Of a DNA stretch of 64,000 nt, positions 8,054 through 16,137 are shown one piece after another. The notes below the pieces were generated by a model. The model searched no databases. It saw only the letters and a program-made list of their open reading frames with translations, and was not told the DNA's origin. Each line of letters opens with the position of its first letter. The stretch's first letter is position 1. The stretch is from Albimonas marina (GTDB taxonomy: Bacteria; Pseudomonadota; Alphaproteobacteria; Rhodobacterales; Rhodobacteraceae), in contig NZ_JARHUC010000010.1 of the NCBI RefSeq assembly GCF_029223255.1, positions 124,001 through 188,000 of the forward strand, in the 5' to 3' direction. The translations under genes were made by a program, and so were the position numbers.

Positions 8054-8848
8054 ATGTTCAACTCCTCGCCCCTGACCGCGGCCCAGTCCGCGGAGGAGGT
8101 CAAGACCCCCGGACTCGCCGGCGCGGCCCAGGCGGCCGGCGACGGCGGGGCGCGGCCGCGGCACGTGGCGATCATCATGGACGGCAACGGCCGCTGGGCG
8201 AAGGCCCGCGGCCTGCCGCGCCTGGCGGGCCACCGCCGGGGCGCGGAGACCGTGCGCCGCATCGTCGAGGCCGCCCCGGACCTGGGGGTGGAGTGGCTGA
8301 CCCTCTACGCCTTCTCGACCGAGAACTGGAAGCGCTCGGCCGAGGAAGTGACCGGGCTGATGGAGCTGTTCGCCATCTACATCCGCCGCGAGGGGCGCGA
8401 GCTGAAGCGCCGCGGCGCCCGCGTGCGCTTCATCGGGGAGCGGGGGCGCCTGGCGCCGGACCTCGCCGCCGCGATGGCGCGGCTGGAGGCGGACACCGCC
8501 CAGAACGACAAGCTCAACCTGACCATCGCCATCAACTACGGCGGCCGGGACGAGATCGCGGCCGCCGCGCGCCGGCTGGCCGAGGACGTGGCCGCGGGCC
8601 GGCTGGACCCCGCCTGCGTGGACGCGGCGGCGCTGGAGGCGCGGCTGAACACCTGCGGCTTCCCGGACCCGGACCTGGTGATCCGCACCTCGGGCGAGAT
8701 GCGCACCTCGAACTTCCTGCCCTGGCAGACCGCCTATTCCGAATTCGCCTTCGTCGACGACTTCTGGCCCGACTTCACGGTCGAGCGCTTCGGCGAGGCG
8801 CTGGCCTCGTTCGGCGCGCGCCAGCGTCGCTTCGGGGCGGTCGGCTGA
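8054..8848 (+). CDS. uppS: Isoprenyl transferase (undecaprenyl diphosphate synthase)
   Basis: A 264-residue cis-prenyltransferase that elongates farnesyl diphosphate with isopentenyl diphosphate to make the C55 carrier lipid for peptidoglycan and O-antigen. The catalytic motif DGNGRWAK starts at about Asp43, followed by the family segments GHRRGAETVRR, TLYAFSTENWKR, NYGGRDEI and IRTSGEMRTSNFLPWQ. The N-terminal ~38 residues (MFNSSPLTAAQSAEE...) precede the conserved fold. The gene overlaps nothing but lies 5 nt before cdsA. Confidence 0.95.
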   Translation: MFNSSPLTAAQSAEEVKTPGLAGAAQAAGDGGARPRHVAIIMDGNGRWAKARGLPRLAGHRRGAETVRRIVEAAPDLGVEWLTLYAFSTENWKRSAEEVTGLMELFAIYIRREGRELKRRGARVRFIGERGRLAPDLAAAMARLEADTAQNDKLNLTIAINYGGRDEIAAAARRLAEDVAAGRLDPACVDAAALEARLNTCGFPDPDLVIRTSGEMRTSNFLPWQTAYSEFAFVDDFWPDFTVERFGEALASFGARQRRFGAVG

Positions 8849-8853
8849 CCGCG

Positions 8854-9681
8854 ATGGCCCCCGGCGCCCCCAAGGCGCGGAGCTTCGCCGACCTTCGCGC
8901 CCGCACCCTGGCCGGGGTGGCGATGGCCGCGCTGGCCGCGCTGGCGCTGGGCGTCGGCGGCTGGGTCGCGGCCCTGTTCGCCGCCGCCTGCGCGGGCGGC
9001 ATGGGCTGGGAGCTGCGGCGCATGGTGGCCGGCCGCTTCGACGGCGCCGGCTGGGCGATCGCCGCCGCGGGCGTCGCCGCCAGCCTCGCCACCCAGGGCG
9101 CCTTCTTCCGCTCCGGCCTCGCCGTCGCCGCGGCCTGCCTGCTGGCCGCGATCCTGCTGACCCGGGGCGACGGCCGCTGGGCGCGGCTGGTCACGCTGAT
9201 CGGCGGCGGCTACGTGGCGGTGGCCTGCGCGGGCCTGGTCGGCCTGCGCGACGATCCCCTCTACGGCTGGGAGGCGGTGCTGTGGGTGGTGCTGGTGGTG
9301 GTGGCGACCGACGTGGGCGCCTATTTCGCCGGCCGCATCATCGGGGGGCCGAAGCTGTGGCCCCGCGTCAGCCCCTCGAAGACCTGGGCGGGGCTGGGCG
9401 GCGGCATGGCCTGCGCGACCGTCACCGGGGCGATCTTCTCCTCGGCCACCACGGGGACGCTGGTGCATGAGGTCGCCATCGTCTCGGGCGTGATGGCCGT
9501 GGTCAGCCAGGGCGGCGACCTCGCCGAGAGCGCGATCAAGCGCAAGGCCGGGGTCAAGGACAGCTCCAACCTGATCCCCGGCCACGGGGGCCTGCTCGAC
9601 CGCATGGACGGGCTGATGGCCGCGGCGCTGGTCGCGGCGATCATCACCTTCCTGCGCGGAAAATCGGTGTTCATATGGTGA
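8854..9681 (+). CDS. cdsA: Phosphatidate cytidylyltransferase (CDP-diacylglycerol synthase)
   Basis: A 275-residue multi-pass inner-membrane enzyme converting phosphatidic acid and CTP to CDP-diacylglycerol, the precursor of all phospholipids. The C-terminal signature is complete: SPSKTWAGLGGG followed by SQGGDLAESAIKRKAGVKD and IPGHGGLLDRMDG. Several hydrophobic helices precede it, for example VAMAALAALALGVGGWVAAL. ATG 8854 lies 5 nt after the uppS stop, and its last 7 nt overlap the start of dxr, so the three are translationally linked. Confidence 0.95.
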   Translation: MAPGAPKARSFADLRARTLAGVAMAALAALALGVGGWVAALFAAACAGGMGWELRRMVAGRFDGAGWAIAAAGVAASLATQGAFFRSGLAVAAACLLAAILLTRGDGRWARLVTLIGGGYVAVACAGLVGLRDDPLYGWEAVLWVVLVVVATDVGAYFAGRIIGGPKLWPRVSPSKTWAGLGGGMACATVTGAIFSSATTGTLVHEVAIVSGVMAVVSQGGDLAESAIKRKAGVKDSSNLIPGHGGLLDRMDGLMAAALVAAIITFLRGKSVFIW

Positions 9682-10916
9682 GCGAGGGCGACGTCGCGCC
9701 GGCCGAGGCGCCGCCCCCGGGGCGGCGGATCTCGGTGCTGGGGGCCACCGGCTCCATCGGCCGCTCGACCCTCGACATCCTGCGCCACGCGGGGCCCGAG
9801 GCCGCGCAGGTCGTGGCGCTGACCGGGCATTCCAACATCGCGGCCCTTGCGGAGGCGGCGCGGGAGTTCCGCGCCGAGATCGCGGTGACCGCCGATCCCT
9901 CGCGCTACGAGGATCTGAAGGAGGCGCTGGCCGGCACGGGCATCGAGGCCGCGGCGGGCGAGCGCGCGGTGATCGAGGCGGCGGGCCGTCCCGCCGACTG
10001 GACCATGGCCGCCATCGTCGGCTCGGCCGGCCTCGCCCCCACGCTCGCCGCCCTGCGGCAGGGCACGACGCTGGCGCTGGCGAACAAGGAATGCCTGGTC
10101 TCGGCCGGCCCCCTCTTCATCGAGGAGGCGGCGGCGGCGGGCGCCCTGCTGCTGCCGGTGGACAGCGAGCACAACGCGATCTTCCAGGTGCTGGACCGGC
10201 CCAACCGCGCGGCGGTGGAGAAGATCCTGCTCACCGCCTCGGGCGGGCCGTTCCGCGACTGGCCGCTGGAGCGCATCGCCAAGGCCACGCCCGAGGAGGC
10301 GGTGGCCCATCCCAACTGGGACATGGGGGCGAAGATCTCGATCGACAGCGCCTCGATGTTCAACAAGGGGCTGGAGATGATCGAGGCGATGCACCTGTTC
10401 GGCCTGACGCCGGCGCAGGTGCAGGTGCTGGTGCATCCGCAGTCGATCATGCATTCGGCCGTGGCCTACGTGGACGGGGCGGTGCTGGCCCAGATGGGGG
10501 CGCCCGACATGCGCCACGCCATCGGCCACGCCTTCCACCACCCCGCCCGCGCCCCCCTGCCCGTCGAGCGTCTGGACCTGGCCGCCATCGGCGCGCTGGA
10601 GTTCCGCGCCCCCGACGAGGTGCGCTTCCCCGCCCTGCGCCTGGCGCGCGAGGCGATGGAGGCGGGCGGCCTCGCCGGCTGCGCGCTGAACGCCGCCAAG
10701 GAGGCGGCGCTGGAGGCGTTCATGGACCGCCGGCTGCCCTTCATGGGCATGGCCGAGGTGGTCGAGGAGGTGCTGGGCGCGCTGGCGCCCTTCGGCCCCG
10801 CCTCGACGCTGGACGACGTCTTCGCCATGGACGTGCGCGCCCGGGCCGCGGCGGGGGAGCGCATCGCAGCGCGATTCCGCGCCGCCGGGCTGGGAAAAGG
10901 GGCGGCGTTCGCCTAG
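9675..10916 (+). CDS. dxr: 1-deoxy-D-xylulose-5-phosphate reductoisomerase
   Basis: A 413-residue DXR, the second enzyme of the MEP isoprenoid pathway, which rearranges and reduces DXP to MEP with NADPH. The N-terminal Rossmann motif is SVLGATGSIGRSTLDIL. The active site contains LALANKECLVSAG, PVDSEHNAIFQ (metal ligands and flexible loop) and TASGGPFRDW, with HPNWDMGAKISIDSASMFNKG further on. The start overlaps the cdsA stop by 7 nt, which supports ATG 9675. The pathway context fits uppS upstream, as IPP feeds undecaprenyl synthesis. Confidence 0.97.
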   Translation: MVSEGDVAPAEAPPPGRRISVLGATGSIGRSTLDILRHAGPEAAQVVALTGHSNIAALAEAAREFRAEIAVTADPSRYEDLKEALAGTGIEAAAGERAVIEAAGRPADWTMAAIVGSAGLAPTLAALRQGTTLALANKECLVSAGPLFIEEAAAAGALLLPVDSEHNAIFQVLDRPNRAAVEKILLTASGGPFRDWPLERIAKATPEEAVAHPNWDMGAKISIDSASMFNKGLEMIEAMHLFGLTPAQVQVLVHPQSIMHSAVAYVDGAVLAQMGAPDMRHAIGHAFHHPARAPLPVERLDLAAIGALEFRAPDEVRFPALRLAREAMEAGGLAGCALNAAKEAALEAFMDRRLPFMGMAEVVEEVLGALAPFGPASTLDDVFAMDVRARAAAGERIAARFRAAGLGKGAAFA

Positions 10917-10970
10917 ATTTACGGCGGTTCATCCGCGTGCGGGGGTCGCGCGCGCCTGTTCGGAGGTCCC

Positions 10971-12338
10971 ATGGACGCGTTCTCCCTGCTGTCGAGCGTC
11001 GGCGGCGTCGGCTTCGCCATCGCCTCGTTCCTCGTGGTGCTGGGCGTCGTGGTCTTCATCCACGAATACGGCCACTACATCGTGGCCCGCTGGTGCGGGA
11101 TCCACGCCGAGGTGTTCTCGATCGGCTTCGGCAAGGAGCTTTTCCACTGGGTCGACAAGCGCGGCACCCGCTGGCGGCTCGCGGTGCTGCCGCTGGGCGG
11201 CTACGTGAAGTTCCTGGGCGACGGGGACGCCGCCTCGGCCCGCGCGGACCTGCACGAGCTGGAGAACATGAGCGAGGCGCAGCGCGCCCGCTCCTTCCCC
11301 GGGGCGGCGCTGTGGAAGCGCGCGCTGGCGGTGGCCGCGGGCCCGGGGTTCAACTTCATCCTCTCGATCGTGATCTACGCGGGGCTCGCGATGAGCCTCG
11401 GGATCGGCTCCGACCGGCCGGTGATCGGCGCGGTGGACGAGAGCGCGACGGCGATCGAGGCGGGGCTCGACCCGCTGCAGGTCGGCGACGAGGTGATCTC
11501 GGTCGAGGGGACGCCGGTCGAGCGTTTCGCCGACATCTCGCGCGCCTTCGCCGCCGCCTCGGACGCCGAGCCCGGGCGCGAGCGGTTCGAGGTGGTGGTG
11601 CGGCGCGACGGGCAGGAGCTGGCGCTCGAGACGCCGGCCGCGATCCCGCCGGTGGTGGGGGCGGTGACGCCCGACAGCCCGGCCGAGGCCGCGGGCTTCA
11701 AGCCCGGCGACCGGATCCTGACGATCAACGGCCAGAAGGTCGGCGCCTTCGCCGACCTGCAGCGGATCGTGATCGCCTCGGGCGGCGCCGACCCGGTGGA
11801 GATGGTGCTCGACGACGGCACGGGCCCGCGCGAGACGCTGCTGACCGCCAAGATGCAGCCTTATCCCACCGCCGACGGGGGGATCGAGATGCGCCCGCTG
11901 ATCGGGGTGACCGCGATCCCGCGGCTCGCGCCCGAGGTGGTGACGCCGGGCCCGCTGGAGGCGGTCGAGCTGGGGGCGGTGCGCACCTGGCAGATCATCG
12001 CCTCGTCCTTCGCCTACGTGGGGGCGATCATCGACGGCCAGGCCGACAGCTCGGGCCTGGGCGGGCCGATCAAGATCGCCTCGCTCTCGGGCCAGGCGGC
12101 GGGGGCGGGGATCGTGGCGTTCCTGGGCATGATCGCGATGATCTCGGCCTCGATCGGCATGATCAACCTGTTCCCGATCCCGGTGCTGGACGGCGGCCAC
12201 CTGCTGTTCTACGCGATCGAGGCGCTGCGCGGCCGCCCGCTGGGCGAGAAGGCCGCCGAATACGCCACCGGCTTCGGCCTCGCCGTGGTGGTCGGCCTGA
12301 TGGTGTTCGTGACCTACAACGACCTGATGGGCCTCTGA
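10971..12338 (+). CDS. rseP: Site-2 intramembrane zinc metalloprotease RseP
   Basis: A 455-residue inner-membrane protease that cuts anti-sigma factors and residual signal peptides within the membrane. The zinc motif H31-EYG-H35 lies in the first transmembrane helix. The third ligand motif LDGG lies near residue 406 in NLFPIPVLDGGHLLFYAIE. Two PDZ domains in the periplasmic loop are recognisable at GLDPLQVGDEVISVEG and AGFKPGDRILTINGQ. It closes the pyrH cluster. In most relatives bamA follows directly, but here palindromic element C and unrelated genes follow. Confidence 0.96.
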   Translation: MDAFSLLSSVGGVGFAIASFLVVLGVVVFIHEYGHYIVARWCGIHAEVFSIGFGKELFHWVDKRGTRWRLAVLPLGGYVKFLGDGDAASARADLHELENMSEAQRARSFPGAALWKRALAVAAGPGFNFILSIVIYAGLAMSLGIGSDRPVIGAVDESATAIEAGLDPLQVGDEVISVEGTPVERFADISRAFAAASDAEPGRERFEVVVRRDGQELALETPAAIPPVVGAVTPDSPAEAAGFKPGDRILTINGQKVGAFADLQRIVIASGGADPVEMVLDDGTGPRETLLTAKMQPYPTADGGIEMRPLIGVTAIPRLAPEVVTPGPLEAVELGAVRTWQIIASSFAYVGAIIDGQADSSGLGGPIKIASLSGQAAGAGIVAFLGMIAMISASIGMINLFPIPVLDGGHLLFYAIEALRGRPLGEKAAEYATGFGLAVVVGLMVFVTYNDLMGL

Positions 12339-12459
12339 GCCCGGCCCCGGAGGCGCCCTCCGCGCGCCTCCGGAGCCCCCCTCTCCGCCGATCCCCCGTC
12401 CCATCCCCCCGCGCGCCCCCGGCCCGCAGCCCGGCGCCCGCGCCGGAGGCCCGCGCGAA

Positions 12460-12656
12460 GCGCCTGTTCCCCGGAGCCGTCCGTCGCTGATGCCGTAAAG
12501 AGCGACTCGCGGGGAGGGGTCCAGGATCGCGCAGCGACCCCGCGCAAGCGGGGCTTGTCCTTGACCCCTCCCCGCGAGTCGCTCAGGCATCTTCAGCGAC
12601 GGACGGCTGCGGGGGACAGGCGCGGCCCTGTTCCCTGGTGAGTTCAGAAGCGGCCT
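12460..12656 (+). repeat. Palindromic intergenic element, copy C
   Basis: Core 12460-12622 with outer arms CGTCCGTCGC/GCGACGGACG. The inner arms are GAGCGACTCGCGGGGAGG and CCTCCCCGCGAGTCGCTC. The tip hairpin is CCCCGC-GCAA-GCGGGG, which presents a GNRA loop. The tail CCTGTTCCCTGGTGAG runs to about 12656. Left arm carries GCCGTAAAGAG, right arm CTCAGGCATC; this asymmetry is conserved in all copies. It lies directly after rseP. Confidence 0.85.
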
Positions 12657-12691
12657 GCGCGTCTCCCGGCGCCCCGCCGGCCCCGGGCCCA

Positions 12692-12710
12692 AGCCCGCCC
12701 GCAGGGCGCC
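12692..12710 (+). repeat. 19-bp motif AGCCCGCCCGCAGGGCGCC next to palindrome C
   Basis: Identical to 2024-2042 and to the reverse complement of 4331-4349; preceded here by GGGCCCA, as in the copy beside element A. Confidence 0.5.
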
Positions 12711-12778
12711 TCCGTCCCTCGCTCCCCGCGCCCCTGCCCCGCGCCGACCCGTCGCGCGCCCCGACGCCGGGGCGCCGA

Positions 12779-12807
12779 TTGACCTTCGCGCCCGGGCGGC
12801 GGAGAGT
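12779..12807 (+). promoter_or_regulatory. Candidate promoter of the psuK-psuG unit
   Basis: TTGACC (12779-12784), a 17-nt spacer and GAGAGT (12802-12807). The hexamers and spacing closely resemble the candidate promoter before pgl-pgi (TTGACG-17-GAGAAT). Transcription would start just upstream of the mini-ORF at 12839. Confidence 0.45.
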
Positions 12808-12838
12808 CCGCCCTCTCAGGACCCGGACCGGAGACAGG

Positions 12839-12931
12839 ATGCTCCCCGCCCCTCTCATGGCCGCCGCCGGCGGCGCGCGCGCGCTCCCCTCGGCCGTCCC
12901 TGCGGCCCCCGCCGCCGGGGCCCGTCGATGA
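12839..12931 (+). CDS. Short leader ORF coupled to the PfkB kinase gene
   Basis: A 30-codon ORF ([20 protein letters not shown]...) whose ATG is preceded by GGAGA at 12830-12834. Its stop TGA (12929-12931) overlaps the kinase start ATG (12928) as ATGA. The kinase itself has no visible Shine-Dalgarno sequence, so its translation may depend on this ORF. The peptide is alanine/proline-rich with no recognisable function, and conservation in relatives is untested. Confidence 0.4.
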   Translation: MLPAPLMAAAGGARALPSAVPAAPAAGARR

Positions 12932-13878
12932 AGGACGAGCGCGCCGAGCCGGGCGCGGCCGCCCCCGCCGACGCCGCCGCGCGCCCCGCGCCGCGCGGCC
13001 CGGCGGTGATCTGCCTGGGCGGCGCGCACTGGGACATGGTGGGGCGGCCCTCGGGCCCGCTCGCGCCCGGGGGCGACCTGCCGGGGCGGATGATCCGCCG
13101 GCCCGGGGGGGTGGCGCTGAACCTCGCGCTCTCCTTCGCCTCGCTCGGCCGGCCGACGGTGCTCGCCGCGCCCGTGGGGCGCGATCCGGAGGGGGCGGCG
13201 CTGGCGGCCCGGCTCTCGGCCCGCGGCGTCAGCCTGCGCCGGATGGGGCCGGAGGCGCCGACGGGCCTCTATCTCGCCATCGAGGACGGGGCCGGGGGCC
13301 TCGCCGCGGCGGTCGCCGACCTGCCCGGCTGCGAGGCCGCCCTGCCCGAGCATCTGCGCGAGGTGCTGACCCCCACCGCCGCCAACGCCGCCGCCTGGGT
13401 GATCGAGGCGAACCTGCCCGCCGAGACGCTGGCCGCGATCGTGGCGGCCCATGCCGCCCTGCCGCCCGGCGCGCGCCCCTGGCTGGTGGCGAACCCCGCA
13501 TCGCCCGCGCGGGCGGAGCGGCTGGCGGGCCTGCTGGGGGCGCTGGACCTGCTGATCTGCAACCGGGCCGAGGCCGAGACCCTGGCCGGGCGGCGGTTCG
13601 AGGACGCGGCCCAGGCCGCCGCCGCGCTGCGGGCGCTGGGGCTGGCCGAGGTCGCGGTCACCGACGGCCCCGCCCCGGCCGCGGCCGCCGACGCCCAGGG
13701 CGTCGCCGCGCGCATCCCGATCCCCGCCCCCGCGGCGCCGAGCCTGCTGATGATCACCGGGGCCGGCGACGCGCTGTTCGCGGCCTACCTGCACGCCCGC
13801 CTGAAGGGCGAAGGCGCGACCGAGGCGCTGGAGCATGGCCTGCGCGCCGCCCGCGCCCGCATGGAGACCGCCGAATGA
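12928..13878 (+). CDS. psuK: PfkB-family carbohydrate kinase, probable pseudouridine kinase
   Basis: A 316-residue ribokinase-superfamily protein. The C-terminal PfkB signature with anion hole and catalytic Asp is visible as ITGAGDALFAAYL (Asp at about 281). The N-terminal substrate region includes GGAHWDMVG and PGGVALNLALSFASLG. The first ~27 residues are a low-complexity Ala/Pro extension. The gene overlaps psuG by 4 nt (ATGA), and PsuG cleaves pseudouridine 5'-phosphate, so phosphorylation of pseudouridine is the natural inference. Sequence alone would allow other nucleoside or sugar substrates. Confidence 0.8.
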   Translation: MKDERAEPGAAAPADAAARPAPRGPAVICLGGAHWDMVGRPSGPLAPGGDLPGRMIRRPGGVALNLALSFASLGRPTVLAAPVGRDPEGAALAARLSARGVSLRRMGPEAPTGLYLAIEDGAGGLAAAVADLPGCEAALPEHLREVLTPTAANAAAWVIEANLPAETLAAIVAAHAALPPGARPWLVANPASPARAERLAGLLGALDLLICNRAEAETLAGRRFEDAAQAAAALRALGLAEVAVTDGPAPAAAADAQGVAARIPIPAPAAPSLLMITGAGDALFAAYLHARLKGEGATEALEHGLRAARARMETAE

Positions 13879-14795
13879 CCCCGCCGCTCGTCTGGTCCCC
13901 CGAGGCCGCCGCCGCCCGCGACGCGGGCCGCCCGCTGGTGGCGCTCGAGAGCACGATCATCACCCATGGCCTGCCGCATCCGCGCAACCTCGAGGTCGCC
14001 CGCGCCATCGAGGACGCGGTGCGCGACGCCGGCGCGGTTCCCGCCACCATGGCGGTGATGCAGGGCGCGATCCGGGTGGGGCTGGGCGCGGACGACCTGG
14101 AGCGGCTGGCCGTCGCGAAGGGCGTCGCCAAGCTCTCGCGCGCGGATCTCGCCGCGGCGCTGGCGACGGGGCGGCCGGGGGCGACCACGGTCGCCGCGAC
14201 GATGATCTGCGCCCGGCTCGCGGGGATCGAGGTCTTCGCCACGGGCGGCATCGGCGGCGTGCACCGCGGCGCGGAGGCGAGTTGGGACGTCTCGGCCGAC
14301 CTGCAGGAGCTGGCGCGCACCCCGGTGACGGTGGTCGCGGCCGGGGCCAAGGCGATCCTGGATCTGCCGAGGACGCTGGAGGTGCTGGAGACGCTGGGCG
14401 TGCCGGTGATCGGCTGGCGGACCGGCGATTTCCCCGCCTTCTGGTCGCGCGCCTCGGGCCTGCCGGCGCCGCTGACGATGGAGACGCCCGAGGCGGTCGC
14501 GCGCGCCCACCGACTGCGCGGGGCGCTGGGGATCGAGGGGGGCCAGCTCCTGGCGAACCCGATCCCGCCCGAGGCCGAGATCCCCGCCGAGACGCTCGCC
14601 CCCCTGATCGAGCAGGCCATCGCCGAGGCCGAGGCGCAGGGCGTCGCCGCCAAGGCCGTGACCCCGTTCCTGCTGGGCCGGATCCTGGAGCTGACCGGCG
14701 GCGCGAGCCTGGAGGCGAACGTGGCGCTGGTCCTGAACAACGCCCGCCTCGCGGCGCAGGTGGCGACGGCGCTGGCGGCGCTGCCGAAGGGCTGA
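13875..14795 (+). CDS. psuG: Pseudouridine-5'-phosphate glycosidase
   Basis: A 306-residue PsuG-family enzyme that reversibly cleaves the C-glycosidic bond of pseudouridine 5'-phosphate to uracil and ribose 5-phosphate, for salvage of modified nucleosides from RNA turnover. Family blocks are LVALESTIITHGLPHPRNLE, TMAVMQGAIRVGL, GATTVAATMICA, FATGGIGGVHRGAE and GVPVIGWRTGDFPAFW. Start overlaps the kinase stop, forming a two-gene catabolic unit. The next gene, miaA, acts on tRNA modification and starts 161 nt downstream. Confidence 0.95.
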   Translation: MTPPLVWSPEAAAARDAGRPLVALESTIITHGLPHPRNLEVARAIEDAVRDAGAVPATMAVMQGAIRVGLGADDLERLAVAKGVAKLSRADLAAALATGRPGATTVAATMICARLAGIEVFATGGIGGVHRGAEASWDVSADLQELARTPVTVVAAGAKAILDLPRTLEVLETLGVPVIGWRTGDFPAFWSRASGLPAPLTMETPEAVARAHRLRGALGIEGGQLLANPIPPEAEIPAETLAPLIEQAIAEAEAQGVAAKAVTPFLLGRILELTGGASLEANVALVLNNARLAAQVATALAALPKG

Positions 14796-14956
14796 GGCCC
14801 GCGCCCGCGGCAGGGGCTGGGCCTCCGCCGCGCTCCGCCCCCCGGTGTCCGCCGCCGTCCCCCGCCGCGTGGCGCAGGCTTCGCCCGCGCGGCGCCGCCC
14901 CCTCGCCCTGCCCGCCCCCGCTTGACCGGGCCGCGCGGGCGGGCGATCAGCGGGGC

Positions 14957-15877
14957 ATGGCCCGCCCCGATCTCAGCCCCGACCCGCGCCCGATCCTGAT
15001 CGCCGGCCCGACCGCCTCGGGCAAGTCGGGGCTGGCGCTGCGGCTGGCGGAGCGGGCGCCCTCGGTGGTGATCAACGCCGACGCGCTGCAGGTCTACGAC
15101 GGCTGGCGGGTGCTGACCGCGCGGCCCTCGGCGGAGGAGGAGGCGCAGGCGCCCCATCGCCTCTACGGCCACGTGCCGGTGCAGGAGACCCACTCCGCCG
15201 GGCGCTGGCTGCGGGAGGTGGCGGCCGAGCTCGAGGCGGCGCGGGCGGCCGGGCTGCGGCCGATCGTGGTGGGGGGCACGGGGCTCTATTTCACCGCGCT
15301 CACCCAGGGGCTCGCCGAGATCCCCGAGACCCCGCCGGAGGTCCGCGCGGCGGCGGAGGCGCGGCTGGCGGAGCTGGGGGCGGAGGGGTTCGCGGCGGAG
15401 CTGGCCCGGCTCGACCCCGCCACCCATGCCCGCATCGACCTGCGCAATCCCCGCCGGGTGATGCGCGCGTGGGAGGCGTTCCACGTCGCCGGCCGGCCGC
15501 TGTCGGAGATGCAGGACGCGACGCCGCCGCCGTTGCTGCCCCTCGCCCACGCCCGGCCGCTGCGGCTGATGCCGGAGCGCGAGCGGCTCTATGCCCGGAT
15601 CGAGGCGCGGTTCGACCAGATGCTGGCGGAGGGCGCGCTGGAGGAGGCGCGCGCGGCGCTCGACTGGCCGTCGCCCTCGCCGGCGGCGATGAAGGCGATC
15701 GGGGCGGCGGAGCTGACGGCGCATCTGCGGGGCGAGATCTCGCTGGCCGAGGCGCGCGAGGCCGCGGTGCAGGCCACCCGCCGCTACGCCAAGCGCCAGC
15801 TCACCTGGATGCGCAACCGGCTGGGGGACTGGCCGGCCGCGGAGGACCCTGACGAGGGGCTGCGGCTGCTGGGCTGA
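14957..15877 (+). CDS. miaA: tRNA dimethylallyltransferase
   Basis: A 306-residue MiaA that adds the dimethylallyl group from DMAPP to N6 of A37 in tRNAs reading codons starting with U. The P-loop G17-PTASGK-S24 is at the N-terminus, followed by VINADALQVYDGWRVLTARP, VVGGTGLYFTALTQGLAEIP and PRRVMRAWEAF. ATG 14957 gives MARPDLSPDPRPILIAGPTASGKS; upstream in-frame sequence is a shadow of psuG. Its DMAPP substrate derives from the MEP pathway to which dxr contributes. Confidence 0.96.
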   Translation: MARPDLSPDPRPILIAGPTASGKSGLALRLAERAPSVVINADALQVYDGWRVLTARPSAEEEAQAPHRLYGHVPVQETHSAGRWLREVAAELEAARAAGLRPIVVGGTGLYFTALTQGLAEIPETPPEVRAAAEARLAELGAEGFAAELARLDPATHARIDLRNPRRVMRAWEAFHVAGRPLSEMQDATPPPLLPLAHARPLRLMPERERLYARIEARFDQMLAEGALEEARAALDWPSPSPAAMKAIGAAELTAHLRGEISLAEAREAAVQATRRYAKRQLTWMRNRLGDWPAAEDPDEGLRLLG

Positions 15878-16072
15878 GGCGCGGGGCGCGCGCGGGGGGC
15901 CTGCGAGGCGCCCCTTTCGAAGTCCCCTGCCCGGCCGACGTCGCGTCGGGGCGGCTTCGTGCCGCGCTGATCCTTCGGGCGCCGTCGTATTCTGTTTCGC
16001 GGCGCGACGCCGGCCCTGCGGCCCGTCGCGTCTCATCCCATCCGGGCGTGCCGCGGCGTCGTCGTGAGGCCC

Positions 16073-16103
16073 TTGACCTCGACCTTGGTCGAGGACCTAG
16101 CCC
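16073..16103 (+). promoter_or_regulatory. MerR-type promoter/operator with 19-bp spacer
   Basis: The perfect dyad CCTCGACC-TT-GGTCGAGG (16077-16094) lies between a -35 TTGACC (16073-16078) and a -10-like TAGCCC (16098-16103) separated by 19 bp. An overlong spacer filled by a dyad is the hallmark of promoters controlled by MerR-family regulators (MerR, SoxR, CueR), which untwist the DNA on binding ligand. The start codon of the MFS gene lies 35 nt downstream. No MerR-family gene is in this window. Confidence 0.7.
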
Positions 16104-16137
16104 TTGGACCTCGCCGCATGACCTGCCGGAGCCCGCG

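Noticed and set aside
12928-14795. Ribokinase or fructokinase as the name for the PfkB gene
   Set aside because: Coupling to psuG makes pseudouridine kinase the better inference; no sugar-catabolic neighbours.
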